43,972 nt of DNA from Acidimicrobiales bacterium (GCA_013044465.1 JABEUL010000223.1:1-43972); one strand, 5' to 3'. Counted from the first letter of the stretch, positions 7,847 to 16,599 are shown. Notes: a model not told the origin generated them from the letters alone. A program made the numbers and translations.

Positions 7847-9217
7847 ATGTCACGCAGGGGAATTAGGCCAGCACTTTGCGTCAAAAAGAGTAATTTGATT
7901 CTAAAAGGTAACCGTGTAAAAAAATGCTTTTCAATTTGCCTCTGCCTAACAGTTTTAGCTGTTGGGCTATTTTCGCATCGGTCCTACGCCTCGACTCCGA
8001 CCACTCAAGGCGAAACTAGCACTACTGGAACTGGTGAAACTGGGACAACCAATGTCGGATCTTCCACAACCACGACAACTTCTCCAACCAGCACTACCAC
8101 CACGACTACCACTCCTCAAAGTGTTGCTGATCTAATAGCTCTCCAGCTTTTGCTTGATGATGAGAAATTGACTGCTCTTAGCGAACAGTACGATCAAGCT
8201 CAGATCTCGATTGCTGCCTCTAACGAGAGATACCAAGTATCCCTTGTTGCCTATCGAGCTGTCACGAATAAATTAAATGCGATTAAGAATAAAGTTCGTC
8301 AACTGGCAATAGATACAGAAGTTGCATCTATATCTGGAAACGGCGTAAATGACGATGAACTCTCACTAATCAATTCAGGGGGATCCGATGTAACGGCATC
8401 GCTGAAATTGGAGTATGGGCTTTCTTTGAGCGATTTTTTGGCTAAATCTCTAGCTAGTTTAAAAGCCGAGCAAAAAATTGCTTACAGCGATTTAAGTGCA
8501 ATGAACTTAGCCAGTAAACAAGCTTCCGAAGGCATGGCTCTGATATCGTTAGCCAAGAAAGAAGCTGCTACTCAGGTCAGTTCCGATGAGAAGCTTTTAA
8601 CTAGTGCAGGAGGCAATCTCGCCCAAGTCGTTGCCCAGATGCGCTTCTTGCAATTCGGAGGAGTGGCCACGCCTTCACAGGAAGCAATGATCTCCCAAAT
8701 TAACTCAGAAGTAGGCACCCTCTCGCCGCCGCCACCAGGCGCAACTCCTGGTGAAATTGCCCTTTACAGTGCCGAAAAACAGTTGGGATTGCCTTATGTT
8801 TGGGGAGGTAGTGGTCCCCTTGGTTTTGACTGCTCTGGTCTGACCATGACTTCCTGGAAGGTAGCGAATGTTGCTTTGGAGCACAGTGCAGCTGCCCAGT
8901 TTAATGAGACCACGCCAATTGCACTTTGGGATTTACAACCAGGGGATTTACTCTTCTATGATTTCTCTGGTTCGAATACTCCGGCAAATATTGACCATGT
9001 GGTGATGTATGCCGGAAACGGCCTCGTGATACAGGCTGCGTACACTGGAACTGATGTGATGCTCACTCCACTTTGGACAAATGACCTAGTGGGTGCGGGT
9101 CGGCCAAATGTTGCAGGAGAACCCCCGATAGAGCCTCCCGGAACGCCGCCGCCGCCCAATGCGAACTTGCCCACAGGAGTAGGTGGACCACCCGCCCAAA
9201 ATAGTGTATCTTCATAG
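7847..9217 (+). CDS. Secreted NlpC/P60 peptidoglycan endopeptidase with coiled-coil N-terminus
   Basis: A 456-residue exported cell-wall hydrolase of the RipA/RipC type. A basic start and hydrophobic run (about 26-48, ending SYAS) form a signal peptide. A Thr/Ser-rich linker follows (about 50-87), then a helical, coiled-coil-like region (about 95-280), often seen as an autoinhibitory or targeting segment, and the NlpC/P60 domain (about 305-420). The catalytic Cys is C329 in FDCSGL, the His is H384 in IDHVVMY, and QLGLPYVWGGSGP is the usual entry motif. The last ~35 residues are proline-rich. These enzymes cut gamma-D-Glu/diaminopimelate bonds during septation. The start has no ribosome site and fits leaderless translation. 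Confidence 0.92.
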   Translation: MSRRGIRPALCVKKSNLILKGNRVKKCFSICLCLTVLAVGLFSHRSYASTPTTQGETSTTGTGETGTTNVGSSTTTTTSPTSTTTTTTTPQSVADLIALQLLLDDEKLTALSEQYDQAQISIAASNERYQVSLVAYRAVTNKLNAIKNKVRQLAIDTEVASISGNGVNDDELSLINSGGSDVTASLKLEYGLSLSDFLAKSLASLKAEQKIAYSDLSAMNLASKQASEGMALISLAKKEAATQVSSDEKLLTSAGGNLAQVVAQMRFLQFGGVATPSQEAMISQINSEVGTLSPPPPGATPGEIALYSAEKQLGLPYVWGGSGPLGFDCSGLTMTSWKVANVALEHSAAAQFNETTPIALWDLQPGDLLFYDFSGSNTPANIDHVVMYAGNGLVIQAAYTGTDVMLTPLWTNDLVGAGRPNVAGEPPIEPPGTPPPPNANLPTGVGGPPAQNSVSS

Positions 9218-9262
9218 GTAGTGCAATTTGTTTGCACCATAGTCAATTGTTAGGAGTCCAAA

Positions 9263-10648
9263 TTGGCCGGATACCCGATTCTAGAAATAGCAGATAAATT
9301 ATGGACCGGTGAGGTAGATCCCCACGACGCACATCCATGGTTTCCCGAGAGTCAACTGGTTGAGATTACAGATGATGTGGCATTCATCCCATCTTTTGCT
9401 AACGTGAGCGCTGTTTCAACCGAGGACGGACTGGTGTTAGTCGACACAGGAAGTGCAATGCTCGCCAGACAAGTGCACGGATTTTTGCGAAGCTGGACTA
9501 AAGATCGTTTGAACTCTGCTGTTTACTCCCATGGCCACATAGACCATGTATTTGGTGTTCCGGTTTGGGAGCAAGAAGCCAAGGAGCAGGGTTGGCCAGA
9601 ACCTGTTGTTTATGCACACGAGGCTATGCCAGCAAGGTTTGATAGGTACATTAAAACTGCCGGTTACAACGGAATAATTAATCAACGCCAGTTTCAAGTA
9701 CCTGGGTTTCAGTGGCCGACTGAGTATCGCTATCCCGATGAGACTTACACTTCACACCTGGAATTAGAAATTGGTGGCGTAAAAGTCGTTCTCAACCATG
9801 CAAAAGGAGAGACAGACGACCACACCTACACATGGTTCCCCAAGCAGAAGTTACTCTGCTGTGGAGATCTATTTATATGGGCATCTCCCAACGCTGGAAA
9901 CCCTCAAAAGGTGCAGAGATTTCCCCTTGAATGGGCACAAGCATTGCGCGCGATGTTGGAGTTGGGCCCAGAGCCTCCTGAGGTTTTGCTTTCAGGACAC
10001 GGAGTTCCTATATTGGGTGCAGATCGAATCAGAGAAGCTCTCACCAACACGGCACTTTATCTGGAATCCCTCGTTAATCAGACTCTGGCTTTGATGAATG
10101 AAGGAGCAAGGCTCAGCGACATTCTCCACTCTGTTCTACCTCCAAGTGATCTGACAGGTCTGCCATACCTCCAGCCCGTTTATGATGAGCCCGAGTTTAT
10201 TGTAAGGAATATCTGGCGCCTCTACGGAGGATGGTGGGACGGAAATCCGTCAAATCTGAAACCCGCTCATGAAGTTGCACTTGCAAAAGAGATGTCTCTT
10301 TTGGCAGGTGGAGCACGCAAATTAGCCGATAGGGCAGTGGAGTTGGTAAATGAAGCTACCAAATCGGCAGGTGTTGATCTATTGAGCCTCGGAACTACTC
10401 CAATGGCTGCCAACAAAGAAGTTCCAGCAAAAGCACAACAGTGTCTGCGATTGGCCGGACACTTAGTGGAGAGTGCATCTTTGGCTGCCCCAGAAGATTT
10501 AGAGATTCATGAAGTTAGAAAAGCAGTCTTTGGCGCAATGGCTGGAGCTGCCACATCTACTATGTCAAAAGGTGTGTTCATGTGGAGTGCAAATCAGTCT
10601 GGCAAATTACTTGGAGACCACACTACCCAAGAAGGGCACCATCACTAA
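9263..10648 (+). CDS. Alkyl-sulfatase-like MBL-fold hydrolase with dimerisation domain
   Basis: A 461-residue metallo-beta-lactamase-fold hydrolase resembling SdsA1-type alkyl sulfatases. The dinuclear metal motif SHGHIDHVFG is near residue 90, HAKGETDDHTYTWFP near 174, CCGDLF near 195 and SGHGVPI near 243. A helical C-terminal half with YGGWWDGNPSNL and LLAGGARKLADRA fits the alkyl-sulfatase dimerisation domain. The SCP2-like third domain of classical alkyl sulfatases is absent; the protein ends in a short His-rich tail. The TTG start at 9263 is chosen because TAGGAG ends 6 nt upstream. Substrate is unproven and could be another ester. Faces the next MBL gene tail to tail. Confidence 0.85.
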   Translation: MAGYPILEIADKLWTGEVDPHDAHPWFPESQLVEITDDVAFIPSFANVSAVSTEDGLVLVDTGSAMLARQVHGFLRSWTKDRLNSAVYSHGHIDHVFGVPVWEQEAKEQGWPEPVVYAHEAMPARFDRYIKTAGYNGIINQRQFQVPGFQWPTEYRYPDETYTSHLELEIGGVKVVLNHAKGETDDHTYTWFPKQKLLCCGDLFIWASPNAGNPQKVQRFPLEWAQALRAMLELGPEPPEVLLSGHGVPILGADRIREALTNTALYLESLVNQTLALMNEGARLSDILHSVLPPSDLTGLPYLQPVYDEPEFIVRNIWRLYGGWWDGNPSNLKPAHEVALAKEMSLLAGGARKLADRAVELVNEATKSAGVDLLSLGTTPMAANKEVPAKAQQCLRLAGHLVESASLAAPEDLEIHEVRKAVFGAMAGAATSTMSKGVFMWSANQSGKLLGDHTTQEGHHH

Positions 10649-10661
10649 TTCTGTCCCTAAG

Positions 10662-11375
10662 TTATCCAAAGAGCCGTAACCACTCTGAGGATTCTCGGGG
10701 TGCGAGAATTGGATTGTACTTTCTGGTCTCGCCCATCGGAGCAAAAGGATCGGCACTGTATAGATGGCCCGGGTATAAAATAGTGCCGTCGTCGATTTTT
10801 GAAAGTCGTGTAAATAGCGTCTCATACATTTGAGCTGGATCGCTTCCGGGTAAATCAGTTCGGCCGCAACCCTCTAAAAAAAGAGTATCCCCGGCAATTA
10901 ATTTCTCTGACACTAAGAAGCATTGCGAACCCGGAGTGTGACCAGGAGTATGGATAAGTGTTATTTCTATATCTCCGACTTTAAGTTTTTCTCCAGATTC
11001 ATGAGTAACCAAACTGTCTTTTTGCACTCCGGTGCCTCTCTCGACCCAGTTGAGCTCATCTGCCTGGATATGGATAGGAACGTTTATTTTTTCCAATAAA
11101 GTAGCAATGCCTTCAATGGGGTAATTGCCAAGTGAACCACCTACGTGGTCCGCATGGTAGTGAGTGGCAAGTACTCCGGTGAGTTTCATATCGTCTTTTT
11201 GCAGTAAGTCCAGCAAGTCATCGATTCCATAGGTGGGATCCACCAAGATGACTTCTCTTGTATCGGAATCACCAATTGCATAGACCAAGTTCCTCATCCC
11301 TTTAGCCATTTGGTCATTTTTGGCATAATCGTGTCCCGATAGCCACTGTCGAAAATAAAGATTATTCATACTCAC
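10662..11375 (-). CDS. Glyoxalase II-like MBL-fold hydrolase
   Basis: A 237-residue metallo-beta-lactamase-fold protein of the hydroxyacylglutathione hydrolase/persulfide dioxygenase-like group. THYHADHVGG near residue 71 is the HxHxDH metal motif; HTPGHTPGSQCFLV, AGDTLFLEGCGRTDLPGSD and LYPGHLYS supply the other ligands. The GCGRTD-type segment is found in both glyoxalase II-like and ETHE1-like proteins, so a sulfur or thioester role is possible; in an actinobacterium the thiol would more likely be mycothiol than glutathione. I keep the GTG at 11375 because a TACTAT hexamer lies 6 nt upstream; an ATG two codons in is the alternative. Convergent with the preceding gene, 13 nt apart. Confidence 0.87.
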   Translation of the reverse strand: MSMNNLYFRQWLSGHDYAKNDQMAKGMRNLVYAIGDSDTREVILVDPTYGIDDLLDLLQKDDMKLTGVLATHYHADHVGGSLGNYPIEGIATLLEKINVPIHIQADELNWVERGTGVQKDSLVTHESGEKLKVGDIEITLIHTPGHTPGSQCFLVSEKLIAGDTLFLEGCGRTDLPGSDPAQMYETLFTRLSKIDDGTILYPGHLYSADPFAPMGETRKYNPILAPRESSEWLRLFG

Positions 11376-11381
11376 TTAGGA

Positions 11382-11387
11382 ATAGTA
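11382..11387 (-). promoter_or_regulatory. Predicted -10 element, leaderless MBL-fold gene mRNA
   Basis: TACTAT on the minus strand ends 6 nt before the GTG at 11375; no Shine-Dalgarno site is visible. Confidence 0.45.
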
Positions 11388-11508
11388 GCGAAAGTGGCAG
11401 AGGCTTGGCTACTCTCCCATAATTTGGTCCCAGTCGAACTTGTTAACTTGGCCAGGTTTAACTAGTTTTAAGGTTGAACAATCTGTTTGATAAGACGAGG
11501 TAGTGCCA

Positions 11509-12345
11509 GTGGCTGATTTCAATTCCATTTCATATAAGACCGAGAGAAGAAGGGCATACATAGTTCTAAACCGCCCTGAGCGATTAAATGCTATTGACAT
11601 TCATATGCCAAGTGAGATTAGGAGAGCAGTAGAGATGGCCAACGGGGATCCCGAGGTGCATGCAATTGTCGTGAAAGGTGCTGGCCGAAGTTTCTGTTCA
11701 GGGTATGACTTAAAGGCATTTGCCGAGCTTGGGATAGGCACACAGGGCAAAAATGACGGAGTATGGGACCCAATACTTGACTACCAGTTCATGAAGCGAA
11801 ACACTGACGATTTTATGTCTCTATTTAGATCGCTAAAACCGACAATTTGCCAGATCCAAGGTCATGCAGTTGCAGGTGGCAGCGACATCGCACTTTGCTG
11901 TGACTTAATTTTAATGGCAGATGACGCCAAGATCGGCTATATGCCAGCAAGGGTCTGGGGCTGTCCGACTACTGCAATGTGGGTATATCATCTAGGTGCG
12001 CAAAAGGCGAAACGAATGCTCTTGACAGGGGACACAATTGATGGCAAGACTGCAGCTGAGTGGGGACTAGTTCTAGAAAGTGTCCCGGAAGAAAGTCTTG
12101 AACAGAGAGTTGAAGAACTAACCGAGAGAATAGTTGGGGTCCCTAAGAATCAGTTGACCATGACTAAGCTCATGATTAATCAGGCCTACGACAACATGGG
12201 CTTAGAGGGCACTCAAATCTTATCTACTCTTTTTGACGGGATTGCAAGGCATTCAAAAGAGGGGAGATGGTTCCAAAATCTTGCATCAACCGAGGGATTT
12301 CACGCAGCGGTTGAATGGAGGGACTCTGGAAAATGGATTCCTTAG
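11509..12345 (+). CDS. Crotonase (enoyl-CoA hydratase/isomerase) family protein
   Basis: About 278 residues with the crotonase fold: NRPERLNAI, the first oxyanion-hole motif GRSFCSGYDLKAF and the second, GHAVAGGSDIALCCDLILMA, which together hold the thioester of acyl-CoA. The two glutamates that catalyse hydration in classical enoyl-CoA hydratase are not there: the first position (PE in the classical enzyme) reads MPARVW, with Ala near residue 147, and the second reads KRMLLTG, with Arg. It is therefore likely a non-hydratase member, and the reaction is unknown. The start is set at GTG 11509 because GAGG ends 8 nt upstream; GTG 11503 is only 2 nt from that site. Its stop lies 2 nt from the convergent S9 peptidase. 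Confidence 0.88.
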   Translation: MADFNSISYKTERRRAYIVLNRPERLNAIDIHMPSEIRRAVEMANGDPEVHAIVVKGAGRSFCSGYDLKAFAELGIGTQGKNDGVWDPILDYQFMKRNTDDFMSLFRSLKPTICQIQGHAVAGGSDIALCCDLILMADDAKIGYMPARVWGCPTTAMWVYHLGAQKAKRMLLTGDTIDGKTAAEWGLVLESVPEESLEQRVEELTERIVGVPKNQLTMTKLMINQAYDNMGLEGTQILSTLFDGIARHSKEGRWFQNLASTEGFHAAVEWRDSGKWIP

Positions 12346-12347
12346 AA

Positions 12348-14333
12348 CTACTTAGATCGATCGATTGGAAGTACCTGTCGGTAAAAAGAGAGTTCCGCAT
12401 CGAGTGCTGCCTTTATATTTGAAGCTTGCCTAAATCCGTGCCCTTCGCCTTCAAATCCTAAGTAATCAACTCTTATGCCATTGGCTTTTATGGCAGCGAC
12501 TATTGCCTCAGCCTGATTGGGAGGAACTACCGGATCATCTAATCCCTGGAGTATTAAAAGAGGTGATTTAATCTTTCCCGCATGATTAATTGGGGATCTT
12601 TCCTCGTAGAGCACTTTGCACTCTGGCAGTGGACCAATTAGGCCATCTAGGTAACCTGATTCGAATTTGTGGGTGTCTTTTGCCAACAGTTCTAGATCAC
12701 ACACTCCGTAGTAACTAACACCTGCCCCAAAAATGTCGCTCATTGCAAGTGCTTCCAATACGGTATATCCACCTGCAGAACCACCCCTTATGGCAATGGC
12801 TTCACTATTGATTAATTCTTGCTCAACTAGCCAGTTTGCAACTTCTATAACATCTTCAACATCAACTATCCCCCAGTTTCCATTTAGGGCGTCTCGATAC
12901 TTCCTTCCATAGCCGCTTGAGCCCCGGTAATCTACATCAACAACTGCAAAGCCACGTGAAGTAAAAAACGCAAAGGTCGGAGAGAAGCCGGGATCAGCAC
13001 TACTAGTTGGCCCGCCGTGACAGTTAATAATTAGTGGAGGCAAAACTCCATGACTCAACTCACTACCTTTTAAAAATGGCTCATGAAAAGTTGCATATAT
13101 TGGCAGTTCGCCTTTCGAGTCAATCTTGATACTCCTGCTGGGCCCCCGAAGTACACTTACTTCTTCGATTCTGGAATTGGCTAATAAATTAAAGGAACCA
13201 CCATGGGAGCTTGAATCAAATGTGCCAACTAAACCAAGATCAATTCCACTGTTTCCCAATACTGCGATCAAACTTGTTCCTGGAATGGATTTTGTGGCAC
13301 TTATGCTGGCAAAGGGAGATAAAACTTCTTCGGGTTGCGCATTTTCTAAGTAGCCAGCCTTGAAGTTAACAGAAGATGGATCATGCCAAGTAACAAATAA
13401 TTTGGTTTCACTAATAGGGGCAAAAGTTGGACGGTTAAAAACCCATTGCGGCCATGCCATTTCGACTTCCATCTCAACAATTGGTTCAATCTGCATAGTC
13501 TGGCTTTCATTTTGTGATCCAGTTGGCAACTCTTGGTTCACCGAGTAATTACTTTTAGCAATGTTCCACCAACCATTAAATGCATCAGTTGCCACCAGTA
13601 ATTTTCCATCAACTGAAAAAGCTGGATTCACATAGGAGACTAATTCACTGTGAATGCTCGGCTGAATCTGGATTTTATCTGCTAGCTCTGGGCCTTTTTC
13701 TCCCCAACTGAGCCTTGCTACCCAACACTTAGAAGAGTCCCACGGCATATAAGGCAACTCCCACGAAATGTAGGTAATCCATTTTCCATCTGGGGAAATT
13801 CTGGGTGATGCAACGAAATCATATTGATCTTCGAGAATATACTCAGTGGAATCAAAAATAGCCACGATCTCGTTGTGAAAACCATTTACATCTCTTTTCT
13901 CTCGAATAGCAACCATCCACTTCCCATCCGCTGAGATTTCTCCATCGCAGTAGCGGTGACCAGAAGTTATGATTGGCTCTGGTTCACTTGGCAAAAAAGT
14001 GGTCAAATCGACGGATTGTTTGTAAATGTAGTTATCGGATTGGTTCGAGAAGTAAACATGATTTTCAAAAACCCAAAAAGCTCCGCCACCGTATTCATGG
14101 ACTCTTGTTCTGGCTGAGTAGCCCTCAGGAGTAATATCTATCACTTTAAAAGGAAACTTAAACTTCTCAAGAGGTGCCAAACAGATTACACATCTCCCGT
14201 TTTCATGTGGTCTTGACTCTATCCACCAAGTGCCTAAAGTGCTTGTAGAAAGGTCACTATACCGGAGAGCACCCCTTGAAACTAAGTCGCTCGTTAGGGG
14301 AGATGGCCATAAACCCGGATTGATGTGTTGCAC
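12348..14333 (-). CDS. S9 (prolyl oligopeptidase family) serine peptidase
   Basis: A 661-residue S9 peptidase. The N-terminal ~390 residues form the beta-propeller expected of the family. The alpha/beta-hydrolase domain carries INCHGGPTSSADPGF, the DYRGSSGYGRKYRD motif, the nucleophile Ser in IRGGSAGGY, the Asp in LQGLDDPVVPP and the His in GEGHGF. No signal peptide, so cytoplasmic. The family cuts short peptides; related enzymes also act as acyl-peptide hydrolases or esterases. The GTG start at 14333 is only 21 nt from the divergent HAD gene, and the two -10 hexamers overlap between them. Confidence 0.92.
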   Translation of the reverse strand: MQHINPGLWPSPLTSDLVSRGALRYSDLSTSTLGTWWIESRPHENGRCVICLAPLEKFKFPFKVIDITPEGYSARTRVHEYGGGAFWVFENHVYFSNQSDNYIYKQSVDLTTFLPSEPEPIITSGHRYCDGEISADGKWMVAIREKRDVNGFHNEIVAIFDSTEYILEDQYDFVASPRISPDGKWITYISWELPYMPWDSSKCWVARLSWGEKGPELADKIQIQPSIHSELVSYVNPAFSVDGKLLVATDAFNGWWNIAKSNYSVNQELPTGSQNESQTMQIEPIVEMEVEMAWPQWVFNRPTFAPISETKLFVTWHDPSSVNFKAGYLENAQPEEVLSPFASISATKSIPGTSLIAVLGNSGIDLGLVGTFDSSSHGGSFNLLANSRIEEVSVLRGPSRSIKIDSKGELPIYATFHEPFLKGSELSHGVLPPLIINCHGGPTSSADPGFSPTFAFFTSRGFAVVDVDYRGSSGYGRKYRDALNGNWGIVDVEDVIEVANWLVEQELINSEAIAIRGGSAGGYTVLEALAMSDIFGAGVSYYGVCDLELLAKDTHKFESGYLDGLIGPLPECKVLYEERSPINHAGKIKSPLLILQGLDDPVVPPNQAEAIVAAIKANGIRVDYLGFEGEGHGFRQASNIKAALDAELSFYRQVLPIDRSK

Positions 14334-14338
14334 AGTAA

Positions 14339-14344
14339 ATTATG
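14339..14344 (-). promoter_or_regulatory. Predicted -10 element of the S9 peptidase gene
   Basis: CATAAT on the minus strand (5 of 6 consensus bases) ends 5 nt before the GTG at 14333. It overlaps the -10 element of the divergent HAD gene by four bases. Confidence 0.45.
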
Positions 14345-14346
14345 CT
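14341..14346 (+). promoter_or_regulatory. Predicted -10 element of the HAD phosphatase gene
   Basis: TATGCT ends 8 nt before the ATG at 14355, and there is no Shine-Dalgarno site in the 21-nt divergent spacer. Both genes of the pair would be leaderless. Confidence 0.45.
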
Positions 14347-14354
14347 AGACCACT

Positions 14355-15044
14355 ATGGAAGCCCTTGTATTCGATTTTGATGGAGTAGTCCTAGATACTG
14401 AAACCCCACTCTATGAAGCGTGGTCATCGATTTATCAAGATCACGGCGTAACCTTGACGCACGAGGAGTGGCAAATATGCATCGGAACCAAAGGAGTGTT
14501 TGACCCGATCGAGGACCTCTTGATAAAAGTTGAAAGATCATCTTCAATTGGCCAAGCGATCATAAACACCCAAAATCAAATTAGGGATGAAGCACACCGA
14601 AGACATGTTGATCAAATTGAAGAATCCCTCTACCATCCAAGTCCAGGTGTGAAGAAGTGGTTAGACGATGCAATCGACTCCAAATTGAAAATTGGTATGG
14701 CATCGTCATCTTCGATTGGATGGCTCGAGAAGAACTTGGAGATGATGGGACTTAGATCCTATTTTCTTTCCGTTGTAGGATTGGGCACAGGACTTAGGCC
14801 AAAGCCATTTCCCGATGTGTATGCCAAGGCATGCATGGATCTTGGTGTGGAACCAAGTCATGCATTAGCAATTGAAGATTCTCTCCATGGACTCAATTCC
14901 GCAAAGGAAGCCGGCCTGAAATGTTTGGCGGTTCCACGTGGGATGACAAGAAATATGGATCTCTCTGGCGCCGACCTAGTAATTGAATCTCTGGAAGACA
15001 TTTCGCTAAAAGCTGTTAGGGAACTAATATTTGCACCTAGTTAA
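14355..15044 (+). CDS. HAD-superfamily phosphatase (beta-phosphoglucomutase-like)
   Basis: A 229-residue HAD hydrolase of subfamily I with a helical cap. Motif I is FDFDGVVLDTE at residues 6-16, where the first Asp is the nucleophile; motif II is MASSSS; motif III is the Lys in GLRPKPFPDVY; motif IV is AIEDSLHGLNSAKEAG. The DFDGVVLDTE sequence and cap resemble phosphatases of sugar phosphates and beta-phosphoglucomutase, but the substrate is not determined. It stands alone between a divergent peptidase and a distal secreted-protein gene. The stop at 15044 is followed by an imperfect hairpin at 15076-15096. Confidence 0.9.
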   Translation: MEALVFDFDGVVLDTETPLYEAWSSIYQDHGVTLTHEEWQICIGTKGVFDPIEDLLIKVERSSSIGQAIINTQNQIRDEAHRRHVDQIEESLYHPSPGVKKWLDDAIDSKLKIGMASSSSIGWLEKNLEMMGLRSYFLSVVGLGTGLRPKPFPDVYAKACMDLGVEPSHALAIEDSLHGLNSAKEAGLKCLAVPRGMTRNMDLSGADLVIESLEDISLKAVRELIFAPS

Positions 15045-15075
15045 AGTGGATAACAATTCAAATATTCACTAGGCG

Positions 15076-15096
15076 AAATGGCAAGATTGCCCATTT
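15076..15096 (+). terminator. Weak hairpin after the HAD gene
   Basis: Inverted repeat AAATGGCAA / TTGCCCATTT with a two-base loop and one bulged C, 31 nt after the HAD stop. No T-run follows, so it is a poor intrinsic terminator and may only be an RNA-stabilising structure. A second inverted repeat (AATCGG / CCGATT) lies just downstream at about 15100-15135. No other signal is seen in 15045-15260. Confidence 0.3.
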
Positions 15097-15270
15097 CCTA
15101 ATCGGAATCTTGAAACTTCTGGAATTCCCGATTCCAATTGATATCAAAAATGTACTCTTTCTCATTGCCTCCAAGGAATTGTTCAAGACAACAAGCCCTT
15201 GAATCCAGTGGCAGCGTGGGATGAAAGGTTTTTAGGCTTGAGGCTTGTCTCCACGCCAGAAGAATAAAAT

Positions 15271-15297
15271 TTGAGGAAAGCCCAGTTTAGGTATAAA
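15271..15297 (+). promoter_or_regulatory. Predicted promoter of the glycine-rich surface protein
   Basis: TTGAGG at 15271-15276 and TATAAA at 15292-15297 are separated by 15 nt, a little short of ideal. The start codon follows 40 nt later, so this gene would have a leader and uses a strong ribosome site. Confidence 0.4.
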
Positions 15298-15336
15298 GTT
15301 CAATCTGAGTATTCTCTTCGAGAAGGAGGCAACTAA

Positions 15337-16599
15337 GTGTCTAAATTGCAGAAGGTTCTGATTTATTTCACTTTGCTTATAAGTGTCGCAGCTATTTCGA
15401 TCAGCGGGATTCAACTGATGAGATCGCCAAATCAAATCAGTAAAATTGGTTCTGGTGGGTTCGATCATAAAACAAGCGCAATTATGCTCTCTACACTCTC
15501 GCCATTTGGAGGAAGTTCTCCGATTCTCAATGCCAATGGGCAGATTACTGCATGTGTGGGAACGGGATTCAAAGAGGTGGATCTGCCAACTCCGGTTAGA
15601 GTTCTCGACACCAGAGTTCCAATAGGCGTGCCTACAGCTCAACCTTTGGCGGCTGGGTCAACTACTGTAATTTCTGTTGCATCTGTAGTTCCTGGTGCTT
15701 CGGCGGTGATTGGAACCATTACATTTACTAACGCTCAAATAGGATACGGAACTCTTTGGGCAGGTGGAACGAGACCTGTAGTATCTAATATTAATGTGGC
15801 TGCAACAGGCGCGACTGTAGCTGACTTGGCTTTGGTTCCACTATCACCAAGTGGCACATTTAGTCTCTTTAACCAAAACACAACTGATGCGGTATTTGAT
15901 GTTTCCGGTGGGCTCTATCCAGTTCAAGGCGCAATAAATCTGATTGACCCTACAAGCCAAAGTTGTCCAACTGGGTATCAGCAGGTTTCTTGGCCAGCAA
16001 ATAATGGAATAACTGTTTTCTCGAGTCCAACTACGACTACTTATTCGATTCCATCTGGCACAAATTGGGTTCAAGTCAAACTATGGGGAGCAGGAGGCGG
16101 TGCTGGAGGGTACAACGCGACTAACGGTTCAAGTGGCGGAGGTGGAGGTGGAGCAGTTGTGACTGCCATTATCCCAACCGCAGGTTGTACAAGCTTGAGC
16201 GTGGTCATAGGTTCTGGAGGCACAGCGGGAACGGCCTCTGTCGGAGGTGGAAATGGTGGGAGCACAAGCGTTAGTTGTTCAGCCGCATCAGTTTCCGCTC
16301 AAGGTGGAGTGGGATCTGCAGTTGGCGGTGTGGGCGGCGGTGGAGGCTCTTTCAACTTTACGGGATCTGCAATTGGTGTCTCTAGTGTGGGAGGGCATTC
16401 TGGTTCCAATGCAGCAGGCGCAACGGCCGGTGGAAGTGGTGGCAATAACGGTGGTGGATCTGGAAGCGGAAGCGGATCTAACTTATTTACCGGTCCAAGG
16501 ACAGGCGGTGTCGGAGGCGGAGGTGGTGGAGGTTCATTCACTTCAGCAAACGGTGCTGCTGGCGGCAATGGACTAGTGATAATCCAAAAGATTGGCTAG
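15337..16599 (+). CDS. Secreted LDTR-domain protein with glycine-rich C-terminus
   Basis: A 420-residue exported protein. A hydrophobic N-terminus (about 7-26) acts as signal peptide or anchor. Residues ~85-205 form a beta-rich domain with the PVRVLDTRVPIG motif, PLAAGST and a final TDAVFDVSGGLYPV; this type is common in secreted actinobacterial proteins of unknown function. Residues ~230-420 are a glycine-rich domain starting SIPSGTNWVQVKLWGAGGG and ending NGLVIIQKIG, with runs of 5-7 Gly, like glycine-rich domains of surface and phage-tail adhesins. The GTG start has an AAGGAGG site at 15323-15329, the strongest in the window. A role in adhesion or surface coating is inference. Confidence 0.85.
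   Translation: MSKLQKVLIYFTLLISVAAISISGIQLMRSPNQISKIGSGGFDHKTSAIMLSTLSPFGGSSPILNANGQITACVGTGFKEVDLPTPVRVLDTRVPIGVPTAQPLAAGSTTVISVASVVPGASAVIGTITFTNAQIGYGTLWAGGTRPVVSNINVAATGATVADLALVPLSPSGTFSLFNQNTTDAVFDVSGGLYPVQGAINLIDPTSQSCPTGYQQVSWPANNGITVFSSPTTTTYSIPSGTNWVQVKLWGAGGGAGGYNATNGSSGGGGGGAVVTAIIPTAGCTSLSVVIGSGGTAGTASVGGGNGGSTSVSCSAASVSAQGGVGSAVGGVGGGGGSFNFTGSAIGVSSVGGHSGSNAAGATAGGSGGNNGGGSGSGSGSNLFTGPRTGGVGGGGGGGSFTSANGAAGGNGLVIIQKIG

Noticed and set aside
16071..16576. Long frames on both strands across the glycine-rich region (proline-rich on the minus strand)
   Set aside because: They are shadows of the GGN-codon repeats; the real frame has a signal peptide, domains and a strong ribosome site.
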